64,000 nt of DNA from Nonomuraea indica (GCF_002850745.1 NZ_KZ559468.1:163394-227393); one strand, 5' to 3'; numbered from the stretch's first letter, positions 33,946 through 42,776 are shown. Numbers and translations: made by a program. Notes: generated from the sequence alone by a model not told the origin.

Positions 33946-35442
33946 GTGAGCCGACCGGACGCGCGCGCACTGATCGACACGGTCCTCGACAGGGGGTCGT
34001 GGAAGTCGTGGGACGCGCCCCCCGTCGATCCGGCCGTGCCCGGCTCCTCCTATGCCGAGGAGCTGGCCGTGGCGCGGGCCGAGTCGGGGTACGACGAGGC
34101 GGTCGTCACCGGTGAGGGGCTGCTCGACGGGCGCAGGGTGGCGGTCGTGGCCAGCGAGTTCTCGTTCATGGCTGGGTCGATCGGGGTGGCGGCGGCCGAG
34201 CGGATCACCCTGGCGGTCGAGCGGGCGGCCGCCGAGCGGCTGCCGCTGCTGGCCGCGCCCGCCTCCGGCGGCACGCGCATGCAGGAGGGCGCGACGGCGT
34301 TCGTGCAGATGGTGAAGATCACCGCGGCGGTGCAGGCGCACCGCGCGGCGGGCCTGCCGCACGTGGTGTACCTGCGCCATCCCACGACCGGCGGCGTGCT
34401 GGCGTCGTGGGGGTCGCTCGGGCACGTCACGGCGGCCGAGCCGGGCGCGCTCATCGGGTTCCTGGGGCCCCGGGTGTTCGAGTCGCTGCACGGCTACCCC
34501 TTCCCCGAGGGCGTGCAGGTGGCCGAGAACCTCTACCGGCACGGCCTCATCGACGCGGTGGTGTCGGCGGCCGACGCGCGTGACGTGGCCATCCGTGCCC
34601 TGTCGGTGCTGCGGGCCGACACGAGCGGCCTGGAGCCGGGGGCGGCGCCCGAGGAGGATCTGCGGCCGGTGGAGGCGTGGGAGGCGATCACCCGTTCGCG
34701 GCGCGACGACCGGCCGGGGGTGCGCAGCCTGCTCAAGCTGGCGGCCACCGATGTCACCCCGCTCAACGGCACGGGCGTGGGGGAGAACGAGCCGGGGTTG
34801 CTGCTCGCGCTGGCCAGGTTCGGCGCCGCCCCGGCGGTGGTGCTGGGGCAGGACCGGCACCGGCAGCGGTCGAGTTCGCCGCTGGGCCCCGCGGGGCTGC
34901 GGGTGGCCAGGCGCGGCATGCGGCTGGCCGCCGAGCTGGGGCTGCCGCTGGTGACCGTGATCGACACGGCGGGGGCGGCGCTGTCGAAGGCGGCCGAGGA
35001 GGGCGGGCTGGCCGGTGAGATCGCCCGTTGCCTGGCCGACCTGGTGACCCTGCCGGCGCCGACCGTCTGCCTGCTGCTGGGGGAGGGCGCGGGCGGCGCG
35101 GCGCTGGCGCTGCTGCCGGCCGACCGGGTGCTGTGCGCCCAGCACGCCTGGCTGTCGCCGCTGCCGCCGGAGGGGGCCTCGGCGATCCTCTACCGGTCCA
35201 CGGACTTCGCGCCGGAGATCGCCCAGGCGCAGGGGGTGCGCGCGACCGATCTGAGGCGGTCGGGGGTGGTGGACCGGGTCATCCCGGAGGTGCCCGACGC
35301 CGCCTACGAGCACCGGGCGTTCTGCGAGCGGGTGGGGCGGGCGCTGGAGTACGAGATCGCCGGGCTGCTCACGCAGGACCACGACGCCCGCCTGGCCGCC
35401 CGCACGGCCCGCTTCCGCGGCCTCGGCCTCCCGGGACTCTAG
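33946..35442 (+). CDS. Acetyl/acyl-CoA carboxylase carboxyltransferase, AccD-AccA fusion type
   Basis: 498 aa from GTG 33946 (SD AAGGAG). The N-terminal half is AccD-like (VVASEFSFMAGSIGVAAAERI; APASGGTRMQEG oxyanion loop; VYLRHPTTGGVLASWGSLGHV). The C-terminal half is AccA-like (VTVIDTAGAALSKAAEEGG; LLLGEGAGGAALALLPADRV; SAILYRSTDFAPEIAQ). The Zn-ribbon that starts most bacterial AccD proteins is absent. The normal partners (biotin carrier and biotin carboxylase) are not nearby, so the acceptor acyl-CoA is unknown. The 3' end overlaps the convergent gene at 35439 by 4 bp. Confidence 0.87.
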   Translation: MSRPDARALIDTVLDRGSWKSWDAPPVDPAVPGSSYAEELAVARAESGYDEAVVTGEGLLDGRRVAVVASEFSFMAGSIGVAAAERITLAVERAAAERLPLLAAPASGGTRMQEGATAFVQMVKITAAVQAHRAAGLPHVVYLRHPTTGGVLASWGSLGHVTAAEPGALIGFLGPRVFESLHGYPFPEGVQVAENLYRHGLIDAVVSAADARDVAIRALSVLRADTSGLEPGAAPEEDLRPVEAWEAITRSRRDDRPGVRSLLKLAATDVTPLNGTGVGENEPGLLLALARFGAAPAVVLGQDRHRQRSSSPLGPAGLRVARRGMRLAAELGLPLVTVIDTAGAALSKAAEEGGLAGEIARCLADLVTLPAPTVCLLLGEGAGGAALALLPADRVLCAQHAWLSPLPPEGASAILYRSTDFAPEIAQAQGVRATDLRRSGVVDRVIPEVPDAAYEHRAFCERVGRALEYEIAGLLTQDHDARLAARTARFRGLGLPGL

Positions 35443-35834
35443 GGGACGGGCACGCGTTCGACGCGGATGGAGACGACCTCCTCGCGCGGCACCACGACCT
35501 CGTAGGCGCCGTGGTCGACCATCCAGTAGCCGAGCGCCTCGGCCTTCATCCCGCTGTGCCCGAGATAGGCGATGTGCAGGCCGTCGTCGTCCTCGTCGAG
35601 CACGACGCACGGCTCGCCGCCGAACGCGCCGACGGTGCGGACGAGCACGAGCCACTCCAGCTCGGCGCGGCGCACGGTGCGCCGCCAGTAGCCGGCCGCC
35701 TGCTCGAACCCGTCGAGCTGGTCCTCGCTGAACAGCACGACCTCGTCGCTGTCGGGGCCGAGCGCGGCCGGCAGGGTGCGCTCGCCGAAGCGGGCGACGA
35801 AGCCGGAGGCCACGGGGGTCAGGTCGGCGCTCAT
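35439..35834 (-). CDS. Unrecognised protein, 131 aa
   Basis: I do not recognise it. It is a soluble acidic alpha/beta protein (DEVVLFSEDQLDGFEQAAGYWRRTVRRAELEWLVLVRTVGAFGGEPCVVLDEDDDGLHIAYLGHSG) with no signal peptide or membrane span. The ATG overlaps the stop of the gene at 35831 by 4 bp, so the two form a coupled pair. The length and acidity would fit an immunity-type or chaperone-like partner, but that is a guess. Confidence 0.65.
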   Translation of the reverse strand: MSADLTPVASGFVARFGERTLPAALGPDSDEVVLFSEDQLDGFEQAAGYWRRTVRRAELEWLVLVRTVGAFGGEPCVVLDEDDDGLHIAYLGHSGMKAEALGYWMVDHGAYEVVVPREEVVSIRVERVPVP

Positions 35835-36277
35835 GCGGCCTGCCGCCAGGTGAGCCCGTCGTAGGAGGCGAACGGGCGTTCGCCCGAGGCGGTGACGTGC
35901 ACGATCTCGGCGCCCGCCGGGATCGGCATCGGCACCGTGTGGAACTGCGGCACCGCGTGCTGGGCCGAGCTGGTGAACCCGTTGCCGGCGAACGGCGCCA
36001 CGTCGCTCCAGTCGCCGCCCATGTGCGGCCCGTACGGCACCACGTAGGTGTCGACGTCGCGGGCGTGCCAGCGCAGGACGTAGAGCTCCGGCACGTCGGC
36101 CGTCAGCTCCGAGCCGTCGAACGACAGGTCGAGCCCGAAATAGAGGTCGCGGGGCGTGGTCAGCCGCTCGCAGTCCTGCACCCGGTAGACGTAGCCGGAG
36201 ATGACCGTGCGCTTGCCCGAGAGATAGGGCACGAGCAGACGCGGCGGGACCACTTTCTGCATCAGCGTTCTGCTCAT
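35831..36277 (-). CDS. Unrecognised protein, 148 aa
   Basis: I do not recognise it. It contains VPPRLLVPYLSGKRTVISGYVYRVQDCERLTTPRDLYFGLDLSFDGSE and a C-terminal GERPFASYDGLTWRQAA, with YGPHMGGDWSD in the middle. It is rich in aromatic and beta-type sequence and probably cytoplasmic. ATG 36277 is preferred over an in-frame GTG at 36286 because a GGGA-like sequence precedes it. It is first of a two-gene unit with the 131-aa protein (4-bp overlap), 11 bp after the end of the nitrilase gene, so it may belong to that transcript. Confidence 0.6.
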   Translation of the reverse strand: MSRTLMQKVVPPRLLVPYLSGKRTVISGYVYRVQDCERLTTPRDLYFGLDLSFDGSELTADVPELYVLRWHARDVDTYVVPYGPHMGGDWSDVAPFAGNGFTSSAQHAVPQFHTVPMPIPAGAEIVHVTASGERPFASYDGLTWRQAA

Positions 36278-36287
36278 GCTTCCCACT

Positions 36288-37085
36288 TTACGATCTGTTG
36301 ACCCCTAGTACGCGATGTTCGAGGCAGGGCAGGGTGGTCCGGGCGGCCGCGGTCGCCTCGGGATCCAGCTCGACGACCTGCACGCCCGGGGCGCTGCCCA
36401 GGTCGGCGCGGACCACGCCGAGCGGGTCGACCAGCAGGCTGCGTCCGACGCCGAACCCGTCGGACGACTCGGCCGGGTTGGGCGCCTGGCCGACGGCGGC
36501 GGTCCACATGGTGTTCTCCAGGGCGCGGGCCCGGACGAGGGTGACCCAGTGGTCCTCCTTGAGCGGTCCGGAGCCCCACGCGGCGATCACCGCGAACAGC
36601 TCGGCGCCCTGGTCGACCAGCGCCCTGGTCAGCTCGGGGAAGCGCACGTCGTAGCAGGTGACCAGGCCGACGCGCAGCCCGGCCAGCTCCACCACGACGG
36701 GCTCGGCGCCGGGCGTGACCAGCTCCGACTCCTTCGCGCCGAACGAGTCGAACAGGTGGATCTTGTGGTAGGCGCCGCGCAGTTCGCCGGAGGCGTCGAG
36801 TGCCACGGCCGTGTTGCGCACGCGGCCCGGCCGGTCCCCGGGCCCGAACACCCCGGCGATCACCGCCGTGCCGTGCTCGCGGGCGGCCTCGGCCAGGCCG
36901 GACACGAACGGTCCGTCGAGCGGCTCGGCCAGGTCGGTGATGCGCCGGCCGTAGCGGGTGAGCGTCGCCTCGGGGAAGATCGCCAGGTCCGCGCCGGCGG
37001 CCTTGGCGAGCGCCTCGCGGGCCCGCTCCAGGTTGACCGCCGGGTCAGGAGAGACCGGGATCTGGCAGAGGGCGATTGTGGTCAC
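36288..37085 (-). CDS. Carbon-nitrogen hydrolase (nitrilase superfamily)
   Basis: 265 aa with the full catalytic triad: Glu39 in AIFPEAT, Lys108 in GAYHKIHLFDSF and Cys144 in LVTCYDVRFPE. YHKIHLFD and the Nit-type order suggest an omega-amidase or amidase of the Nit1/Nit2 group, which hydrolyses small amides in the cytoplasm. Its start overlaps the DUF418 gene by 41 bp on the same strand, so co-translation is likely. Confidence 0.92.
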   Translation of the reverse strand: MTTIALCQIPVSPDPAVNLERAREALAKAAGADLAIFPEATLTRYGRRITDLAEPLDGPFVSGLAEAAREHGTAVIAGVFGPGDRPGRVRNTAVALDASGELRGAYHKIHLFDSFGAKESELVTPGAEPVVVELAGLRVGLVTCYDVRFPELTRALVDQGAELFAVIAAWGSGPLKEDHWVTLVRARALENTMWTAAVGQAPNPAESSDGFGVGRSLLVDPLGVVRADLGSAPGVQVVELDPEATAAARTTLPCLEHRVLGVNRS

Positions 37086-38010
37086 GGCCCGACTCTAGCC
37101 GGTTCGGCACCGGCCTGAACCAGGTCAGGCACCGCCAGGCCCACTCCAGCGGGCCGTACCGGTATCGGGCCAGCCACCAGCGGCTGGCCTCCGCCTGCGC
37201 CACCAGGGTGACCGCCGCGATGACGGGGACGGACCAGCGGGTGGGGTCGGCGTGCAGGAGCCCGCCGGTGAGCACGATGACGGCGGTGCCGGTGACGTAG
37301 TTGGTCAGCGCCATCCTGCCGAGCGGCTCCAGCGCCGCCGAGATCGGCGCCGACCGGCGGGAGCGCAGGAGGAGCAGCGTCCCGGTGGTGAACGCGGCGG
37401 CTCCGGCGAGCGCGGCGAGACGGTAGACGACTGCGCCGCCGCCCGTCTCGTAGGCGACGGTCAGCAGCGCGGCGGCCACCGTGCTGACGGCGAAGCCCGG
37501 CCACAGCAGCCGCGGGGACGGCCGCATCTGCATCAGGGCCATGCCGATCAGGAACAGGCCGGGGATGATGAGCAGCGCGGACCGGTCCTGTCCCAGCGCC
37601 CAGCCGACGACCGCGATCCCCAGGACGAGGACGGGCGGCCCGCTCGACAGGAACGACGCGGGCAGCAGCACCAGCAGGCCGTAGAAGGCGTAGTCGGTCA
37701 GCACCTCGCCCTCGTAGAAGGAGTGCTGCACGATGCCGATCCAGAACAGCCAGAACAGGCGTGAGAGCAGCAGCCACCGGCCCGCCCGCTCGAGGAACAG
37801 CACGAAGCTGATGCCGAAGAGCAGCGAGAAGATCGGGTAGAACCGGCCCTGGACCACCGCCTGCATCGTCCAGTCGAAGCCGTTGCGGGCGTCGGGGGGC
37901 ACGCTGTCCACCGCGTGCTGCCAGGTGTTGACCAGCATGATCCCGCCCACCGCGAAACCGCGGAGGGCGTCCAGCTCGCGAATGCGCGTCTTGGCCACCA
38001 GGCGAACCAC
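37045..38010 (-). CDS. DUF418 / YeiB-like membrane protein
   Basis: 321 aa with about nine hydrophobic segments. It begins RIRELDALRGFAVGGIMLVNTW, the common acyltransferase-3/DUF418 opening, followed by GRFYPIFSLLFGISFVLFLERAGR. The C-terminal GRMALTNYVTGTAVI and PLEWAWRCLTW are DUF418 features. Function is unproven in the family. The start may be GTG 37998 (VAKTRIREL) instead of 38010. It overlaps the nitrilase gene by 41 bp. Confidence 0.8.
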   Translation of the reverse strand: MVRLVAKTRIRELDALRGFAVGGIMLVNTWQHAVDSVPPDARNGFDWTMQAVVQGRFYPIFSLLFGISFVLFLERAGRWLLLSRLFWLFWIGIVQHSFYEGEVLTDYAFYGLLVLLPASFLSSGPPVLVLGIAVVGWALGQDRSALLIIPGLFLIGMALMQMRPSPRLLWPGFAVSTVAAALLTVAYETGGGAVVYRLAALAGAAAFTTGTLLLLRSRRSAPISAALEPLGRMALTNYVTGTAVIVLTGGLLHADPTRWSVPVIAAVTLVAQAEASRWWLARYRYGPLEWAWRCLTWFRPVPNRLESGRDHNRPLPDPGLS

Positions 38011-38062
38011 CCTACGGTGAAACGTCCCGGCGGGCGGCCGGGCCGACAGGGGACGAGCCTAA

Positions 38063-38068
38063 TAGTCT
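38063..38068 (+). promoter_or_regulatory. -10 hexamer for a leaderless start at 38075
   Basis: TAGTCT lies 6 nt before the GTG at 38075. Confidence 0.5.
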
Positions 38069-38074
38069 GGGCCC

Positions 38075-39241
38075 GTGAACGATGCACTTGTGGCGCGCAT
38101 GCGCGTGTTCGGCACCACGATCTTCGCGGAGATGAGCGCGCTGGCCGCCCGCACCGGTGCGATCAATCTCGGCCAGGGGTTCCCCGACACCGACGGGCCG
38201 CCGGCGATGCTCGACGAGGCGGTGCGGGCCATCCGGTCGGGCGCCAACCAGTATCCGCCCGGTCCGGGGGTTCCGGAGTTGCGCCAGGCGGTCGCCGAGC
38301 ACCGCCGGTCGCGCTACGGGCTCGACTACGCGCCCGACGGCGAGATCCTGGTGACGGTCGGCGCCACCGAGGCGATCGCCGCCAGTGTGCTGGCGTTGTG
38401 CGAGCCGGGTGACGAGGTGATCGCGTTCGAGCCGTACTACGACTCCTACGCCGCCTCGATCGCGCTGGCCCAGGCGGAGCTGGTGGCGGTGACGATGCGG
38501 CCGGTGGCGGGGCGGTTCACGTTCGACCCGGAGGAGCTGCGGGCGGCCGTCACGCCGCGGACCCGGGCCATCCTGGTCAACTCGCCGCACAACCCGACGG
38601 GCACGGTGTTCACCCGTGAGGAGCTGGAGGTGGTCGCGGAGCTGTGCCGGGAGCGGGGGCTGATCGCGATCACCGACGAGGTGTACGAGCACCTGACGTT
38701 CGACGGGGCGGAGCACGTGCCGCTGGCGACGCTGCCCGGCATGCGCGAGCGGACGGTGATGATCTCCTCGGCGGGCAAGACGTTCTCGGTGACCGGCTGG
38801 AAGACCGGCTGGGTGTGCGCGCCGCCGGAGCTGGTGGGGGCGGTGGCGACGGTCAAGCAGTTCACGACGTTCACCGCGGGCGCGCCGTGGCAGCTCGCCG
38901 CCGCCCACGGCCTGCGGCACGAGCTGGGCTGGGTGTCGCGGCTGCGGGCGGAGCTGCAGGACAAGCGTGACCGGCTGATGGCGGGGCTGGCGGCGGCCGG
39001 GTTCGACGTGCTGCGGCCGGCCGGCACGTACTTCGTGCAGACCGACATCCGGCCGCTCGGCTTCACCGACGGGCTGGAGCTGGCCCGCCGGCTGCCGGAG
39101 CTGGCGGGCGTGGTGGCCGTGCCGACGCAGGTGTTCTACAGCCACGCCGAGCGGGGCAGGCACTTCGTCAGGTTCGCGTTCTGCAAGAAGGACGAGGTCA
39201 TCGACGAGGCGGTGGCGCGGCTGAAGCGGCTGTCCGCCTAG
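38075..39241 (+). CDS. PLP-dependent class I aminotransferase
   Basis: A 388-aa fold-type I aminotransferase. INLGQGFPDTDGPPAMLDEAV and NQYPPGPGVPELRQAVAEH are typical of the kynurenine/methionine transaminase (YbdL) and DapC-like group. NSPHNPTGTVF holds the PLP Asn, and SSAGKTFSVTGWKTGW holds the Schiff-base Lys and the phosphate-binding residues. It transfers amino groups between an amino acid and a 2-oxo acid in the cytoplasm; the exact substrate cannot be told. It has a leaderless-type start and is divergent from the DUF418 gene. Confidence 0.92.
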   Translation: MNDALVARMRVFGTTIFAEMSALAARTGAINLGQGFPDTDGPPAMLDEAVRAIRSGANQYPPGPGVPELRQAVAEHRRSRYGLDYAPDGEILVTVGATEAIAASVLALCEPGDEVIAFEPYYDSYAASIALAQAELVAVTMRPVAGRFTFDPEELRAAVTPRTRAILVNSPHNPTGTVFTREELEVVAELCRERGLIAITDEVYEHLTFDGAEHVPLATLPGMRERTVMISSAGKTFSVTGWKTGWVCAPPELVGAVATVKQFTTFTAGAPWQLAAAHGLRHELGWVSRLRAELQDKRDRLMAGLAAAGFDVLRPAGTYFVQTDIRPLGFTDGLELARRLPELAGVVAVPTQVFYSHAERGRHFVRFAFCKKDEVIDEAVARLKRLSA

Positions 39242-40362
39242 CGCGCTCCGCCCTCGCGGGGCTCTTCCGGGCGGTCGGTGCCGCGCGCGGGGGAGTCGAG
39301 CGGGGCGAGGGCGGCTCCGGCCTCCTCGGGGGCGGCGCCCGTGGCCAGCATCAGGTCCACGACGATGGAGCGCAGCTGCGCGACGATGACGTCGGCCGAG
39401 AAGCCGAGCCGTTCGGGCCGCTGGCGGGCGGCGACGGCGGTGAGGGCCTGCCGGGCGAGCTCGGGTTCGCGGCCCGCGGCCAGTTCCAGGTGCAGCAGCA
39501 GCGCCGCCTCCGACACCTCGCGCAGCGACTCGGCGAGCGCGGGCGACGGCGGGTCCGCCTCGCCGAGTGCCGCCAGGGTGCGGCGGGCGAGCACCCGCGA
39601 GTTGCGCAGGGCGTGGTCCATCGGCACGGCCGCCCGCTCGTAGCGGGCCAGCCGGGCGCGGCGGTGCCAGTGCAGGGGCGAGATGGTGGCGATCTCCTTG
39701 CCGGTGGCGAGCGCCTGCTGGAACTCCTCGATGGCGTGCTGCGTGCCGCGCCCCTCCTCCAGCGCCTCGGCCGCTAGGTCGGCGTCGCGCGACTCGATCG
39801 CCTGCGCGGCCCGTTCGAGGACCGTGGACAGGGCGTCGAGCACCGTGGAGGCGTGCCGGGCGGCGAGGTAGAACGGGCTGGCGGGCAGCAGCGCGACGGC
39901 CGCGATGGCGACGAGGCCGCCGGTGAGCGCGTCGAGCATCCGGTCGAGGCCGCCGGAGCCGTCGCCGGGCACCAGCGCGGCGACGAGCACCGCCGACGAG
40001 CCCGCCTGCCCGACGAACAGCGCGCCGCCGTCGAGGAGCACGGCCGTGGTCATGGCCAGGGCGACCACGAGCGCGATCTGCCACGGGCCGGACCCGATCC
40101 AGGACACGAGCAGGTCGCCGACGCCGACGCCGAGGCTGACGCCCACGACCAGCTCGGCCACCCGGCGCAGTCGCTGCCCGAGGCCCACGCCGAGGCCGAT
40201 CAGCACCGCGATGGGGGCGAAGAACGGGTGCGGGTGGCCGAGCAGGTTGACGGCGATGGTCCAGGCGAGGCCCGCGCCGACGGCCGCCTGGGCGATCGAC
40301 GGCGCGACGACCGCGAAGCCCCCCAGCCGCTCCCGCACGTGCTCACCGAGCCTCGTTCTCAC
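39238..40362 (-). CDS. FUSC/aromatic acid exporter family membrane protein
   Basis: 374 aa. Six hydrophobic helices occupy the first 175 residues (SIAQAAVGAGLAWTIAVNLLG; PFFAPIAVLIGLGVGLGQRLRRVAELVVGVSLGVGVGDLL; IALVVALAMTTAVLL), followed by a cytoplasmic helical half rich in Glu and Arg. This is the ArAE/FUSC layout used by aromatic-acid and related efflux proteins. The 3' end overlaps the convergent aminotransferase gene by 4 bp. A dyad-rich promoter lies at 40385-40406. Confidence 0.82.
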   Translation of the reverse strand: MRTRLGEHVRERLGGFAVVAPSIAQAAVGAGLAWTIAVNLLGHPHPFFAPIAVLIGLGVGLGQRLRRVAELVVGVSLGVGVGDLLVSWIGSGPWQIALVVALAMTTAVLLDGGALFVGQAGSSAVLVAALVPGDGSGGLDRMLDALTGGLVAIAAVALLPASPFYLAARHASTVLDALSTVLERAAQAIESRDADLAAEALEEGRGTQHAIEEFQQALATGKEIATISPLHWHRRARLARYERAAVPMDHALRNSRVLARRTLAALGEADPPSPALAESLREVSEAALLLHLELAAGREPELARQALTAVAARQRPERLGFSADVIVAQLRSIVVDLMLATGAAPEEAGAALAPLDSPARGTDRPEEPREGGAR

Positions 40363-40384
40363 CCTTCCACCCTTACCGATCTAG

Positions 40385-40406
40385 GTGACATTACGGTCAC
40401 ACCGTA
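40385..40406. promoter_or_regulatory. Overlapping dyads upstream of the FUSC gene
   Basis: GTGAC-N6-GTCAC (40385-40400) overlaps TACGGT-CAC-ACCGTA (40392-40406), 22-44 bp before the start. On the minus strand TAATGT is a possible -10 inside them. Spacing differs by one base from the island operator, so it is probably a different regulator. Confidence 0.4.
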
Positions 40407-40576
40407 CGATCGGTATTTTTTCCCCCGAAAGCACCGAGTGATCCGCGTGCACCGCGAGTCCCCCGCGTGCCGCCCGGGTGGCCCCGCGTCCCCCCGCGTG
40501 CCTCGCGCGTCCCCCGCGCGTGCCTCGCGCGTGCGCCGCGCGGCGGGCGCTTCGGCCGAGGTGCCGCTCGCCTGGC

Positions 40577-41293
40577 TCAGCCGACGCCCGGGCCCGTTCC
40601 CGTGCCCGCCGCCGTTCCCGTGCCGGTGGCGGCGAGGAAGTCGTCGACCGCCCGCAGGAACGCCTTGCGGTCGCCGACGTGGATGAGATGGCCGACGCCG
40701 ATCGTGACCAGCCGGGCGCCCGGGATCAGCTCGGCGAGCCGTTCGGCGCCGAACGGGCTGGCCGGCCCGCCCGACAGCACCAGCGCTGGCACGGCCACCC
40801 GTCGCAGGGCCTCGGCCCACGCGGGGTCGGGCCGCACCAGCTGCCGTTCGGTCGCGTGCATCATCCGCCAGTCGAAGTGGACGGAGTCGTCCTCCACCAG
40901 GGGCGGGCGCCCCTCCAGCGGATACGGCGGCGGCGCGTCCTCCAGCACCAGCCGCTCGACCCGGTCCGGATGGCGCACGGCCAGCACGTAGGCGACCACG
41001 CCGCCCAGGGAGTGGCCCACCACCGTGGCCCGCCCGAGGCCGAGGTGGTCGAGGAGGGCGGCGACGTCGTCGGCCATGTCCGTCAGCAGGTAGCCGTCCG
41101 GGCGCCCGCTGGCGCCGTGCCCGCGCAGGTCCGGGACGACGACGTGGTGGCGGGCGGCGAAGTGCTGGGTGATGCCGTTCCAGTCGTTGTGGTCGGCGGT
41201 GCGGCCGTGCAGCAGCACCATCGGGGGCGCCGTGGCGTCCCCCTCCTCGCGGAAGGCGAGCCTGATCCCGTTGACGTTCGCGGTGCGCATCAC
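40577..41293 (-). CDS. Alpha/beta hydrolase
   Basis: 238 aa. The fold is clear: MVLLHGRTADHNDWN (oxyanion region), VVVPDLRGHGASGRPDGY, the nucleophile Ser95 in VVGHSLGGVV and the catalytic His in GVGHLIHVGD. The acid is probably the Asp in the strand before it or in VLSGGPASPF, which is not certain. It ends in a Gly/Thr-rich tail of 15 residues (GTGTAAGTGTGPGVG). It starts at GTG 41293 with TAGGGT 6 nt upstream. The substrate is unknown. Confidence 0.88.
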   Translation of the reverse strand: MMRTANVNGIRLAFREEGDATAPPMVLLHGRTADHNDWNGITQHFAARHHVVVPDLRGHGASGRPDGYLLTDMADDVAALLDHLGLGRATVVGHSLGGVVAYVLAVRHPDRVERLVLEDAPPPYPLEGRPPLVEDDSVHFDWRMMHATERQLVRPDPAWAEALRRVAVPALVLSGGPASPFGAERLAELIPGARLVTIGVGHLIHVGDRKAFLRAVDDFLAATGTGTAAGTGTGPGVG

Positions 41294-41299
41294 GCCCGC

Positions 41300-41305
41300 A
41301 CCCTA
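41300..41305 (-). promoter_or_regulatory. -10 hexamer for a leaderless start at 41293
   Basis: On the minus strand TAGGGT is followed 6 nt later by GTG, the first codon of the hydrolase gene. Confidence 0.45.
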
Positions 41306-41505
41306 CCCGGCCCCGCCTCACAGGCGAGGGCCGCGGCGTTGGGCAGACATTGCCCATGAAAACGGACGCCGAGTCTGAGTAGCGTCGTGGTCTCGCGGTG
41401 TTCTTCGGGGTCTTTGCGCGTCCTTCGCGCGAGGGGCCGCGTGGGGTGACCGCGTGCCGGGCACGTGGTGGGGTATCCGCCGGACAGGTGCAGAAAGGGC
41501 GTGCG

Positions 41506-42600
41506 ATGCCGGATCCGATTGAAGTGCGCAAGGTGCCGATCGAGAGCGTGACCGACGCCTCCGGCCTGGAGCGGCTGATCGACGACGGGGTGATCGAGGC
41601 GCACCGGGTCCTGGCGGTCATCGGCAAGACCGAGGGCAACGGCGGCGTGAACGACTACACCCGCATCCTGGCCGACCGGGCCTTCCGCGAGGTGCTCGCG
41701 AGGAGGGGGCACCCGGCTCCCGACAGCGTGCCCCTGGTGTGGTCGGGCGGGACCGACGGCGTCCTCAGCCCGCACGCCACCGTCTTCGCGAGCCTGGACC
41801 CCGCCGTCGCCGTGCCGTCCGACGAGCCGCGCGTGTCGGTCGGCGTGGCGATGAGCGAGGTGATCCTGCCGGAGGACATCGGCCGGCCCGCCATGGTGGA
41901 GAAGGTCGCGGCCGGCGTCCGCGAGGCCATGAAGATCGCCGGCATCGACGACCCGCGCGACGTCCACTACGTCCAGACCAAGACGCCGCTGCTCACCCTC
42001 GCCACCATCACCGACGCCAGACGCCGCGGCAAGGACACCGCCATCGAGGAGACCGGCCCCTCGATGGACCTGTCGAACTCCACCACCGCCCTCGGCATCG
42101 CCGTCGCCCTGGGCGAGATCGAGATGCCGCACGCCGACCAGATCCACAAGGACCTCTCCCTCTACTCGTCGGTCGCGTCCTGCTCCTCCGGGGTGGAGCT
42201 CGACCGGGCGCAGATCGTGCTCGTCGGCAACGTTCGCGGCATCGGCGGCCGGTACCGGATCGGGCACAGCGTCATGAAGGACGCGCTGGACGCCGACGGC
42301 ATCTGGGCGGCGATCCGCGACTCCGGCCTCGGCCTGCCCGACCGCCCCCACCCGTCCGACCTGGGCGACCGCCTGGTGAACGTCTTCATGAAGTGCGAGG
42401 CCGACCCCTCGGGCCGGGTACGGGGGCGGCGCAACATCATGCTGGACGACTCCGACGTCCACTGGCACCGGCAGATCAAGGCCGCCGTGGGCGGCGTGGC
42501 GGCCTCGGTCACCGGCGACCCGGCCGTGTTCGTGTCGGTGGCCGCCGTCCACCAGGGGCCGTCGGGCGGCGGCCCGGTGGCGGCCATCTCCGCCCCCTGA
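41506..42600 (+). CDS. Cyanuric acid amidohydrolase/barbiturase family (ring-opening amidohydrolase)
   Basis: 364 aa from ATG 41506 (SD-like AAAGGG); the frame is open upstream without family sequence. It matches the AtzD/Bar family in length and motifs: [42 protein letters not shown], the Ser-rich loop [13 protein letters not shown] and a C-terminal Lys/Ser dyad region ([19 protein letters not shown]). Members hydrolyse cyanuric acid or barbituric acid with Lys-Ser dyads repeated three times. Which of the two it uses cannot be decided. No urea or biuret hydrolase genes are near, and the neighbours give no pathway. Confidence 0.88.
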   Translation: MPDPIEVRKVPIESVTDASGLERLIDDGVIEAHRVLAVIGKTEGNGGVNDYTRILADRAFREVLARRGHPAPDSVPLVWSGGTDGVLSPHATVFASLDPAVAVPSDEPRVSVGVAMSEVILPEDIGRPAMVEKVAAGVREAMKIAGIDDPRDVHYVQTKTPLLTLATITDARRRGKDTAIEETGPSMDLSNSTTALGIAVALGEIEMPHADQIHKDLSLYSSVASCSSGVELDRAQIVLVGNVRGIGGRYRIGHSVMKDALDADGIWAAIRDSGLGLPDRPHPSDLGDRLVNVFMKCEADPSGRVRGRRNIMLDDSDVHWHRQIKAAVGGVAASVTGDPAVFVSVAAVHQGPSGGGPVAAISAP

Positions 42601-42650
42601 CCCGCCGCGCCCGTCCGGAGCCGCCCGCTCCGGTCACCACGCTGCGAAGG

Positions 42651-42776
42651 GCCGCGGGTGGCGGGGCGTGCGGTGCGATGGGCCGCGGGTGGCGGGTCGT
42701 GCGGGTCCGGACGCCCGCCGGTGGCGGGTCGTGCGGGTCTGGACGGCCGCCTGTGGCGGGTCGTACGGTCCTGGAG
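42651..42776 (+). repeat. Four tandem copies of a 31-32-bp GC-rich unit
   Basis: Each unit contains a GTGGCGGG(T/G)CGT core, starting at 42658, 42689, 42721 and 42753 (spacings 31, 32, 32). The middle two units are most alike. They lie between two convergent genes. No ORF or phage attachment core is seen. Confidence 0.75.

Noticed and set aside
33169..35655. 828-aa open frame on the minus strand opposite the carboxyltransferase
   Set aside because: No domain and an Arg/Gly/Pro-rich composition; the plus strand has a clear AccD/AccA-like protein.
40440..40560. Repeated CGCGTGC/CCCCGCG tracts downstream of the FUSC gene as a possible repeat element
   Set aside because: The units are too short and irregular, and fit low-complexity GC-rich intergenic sequence.
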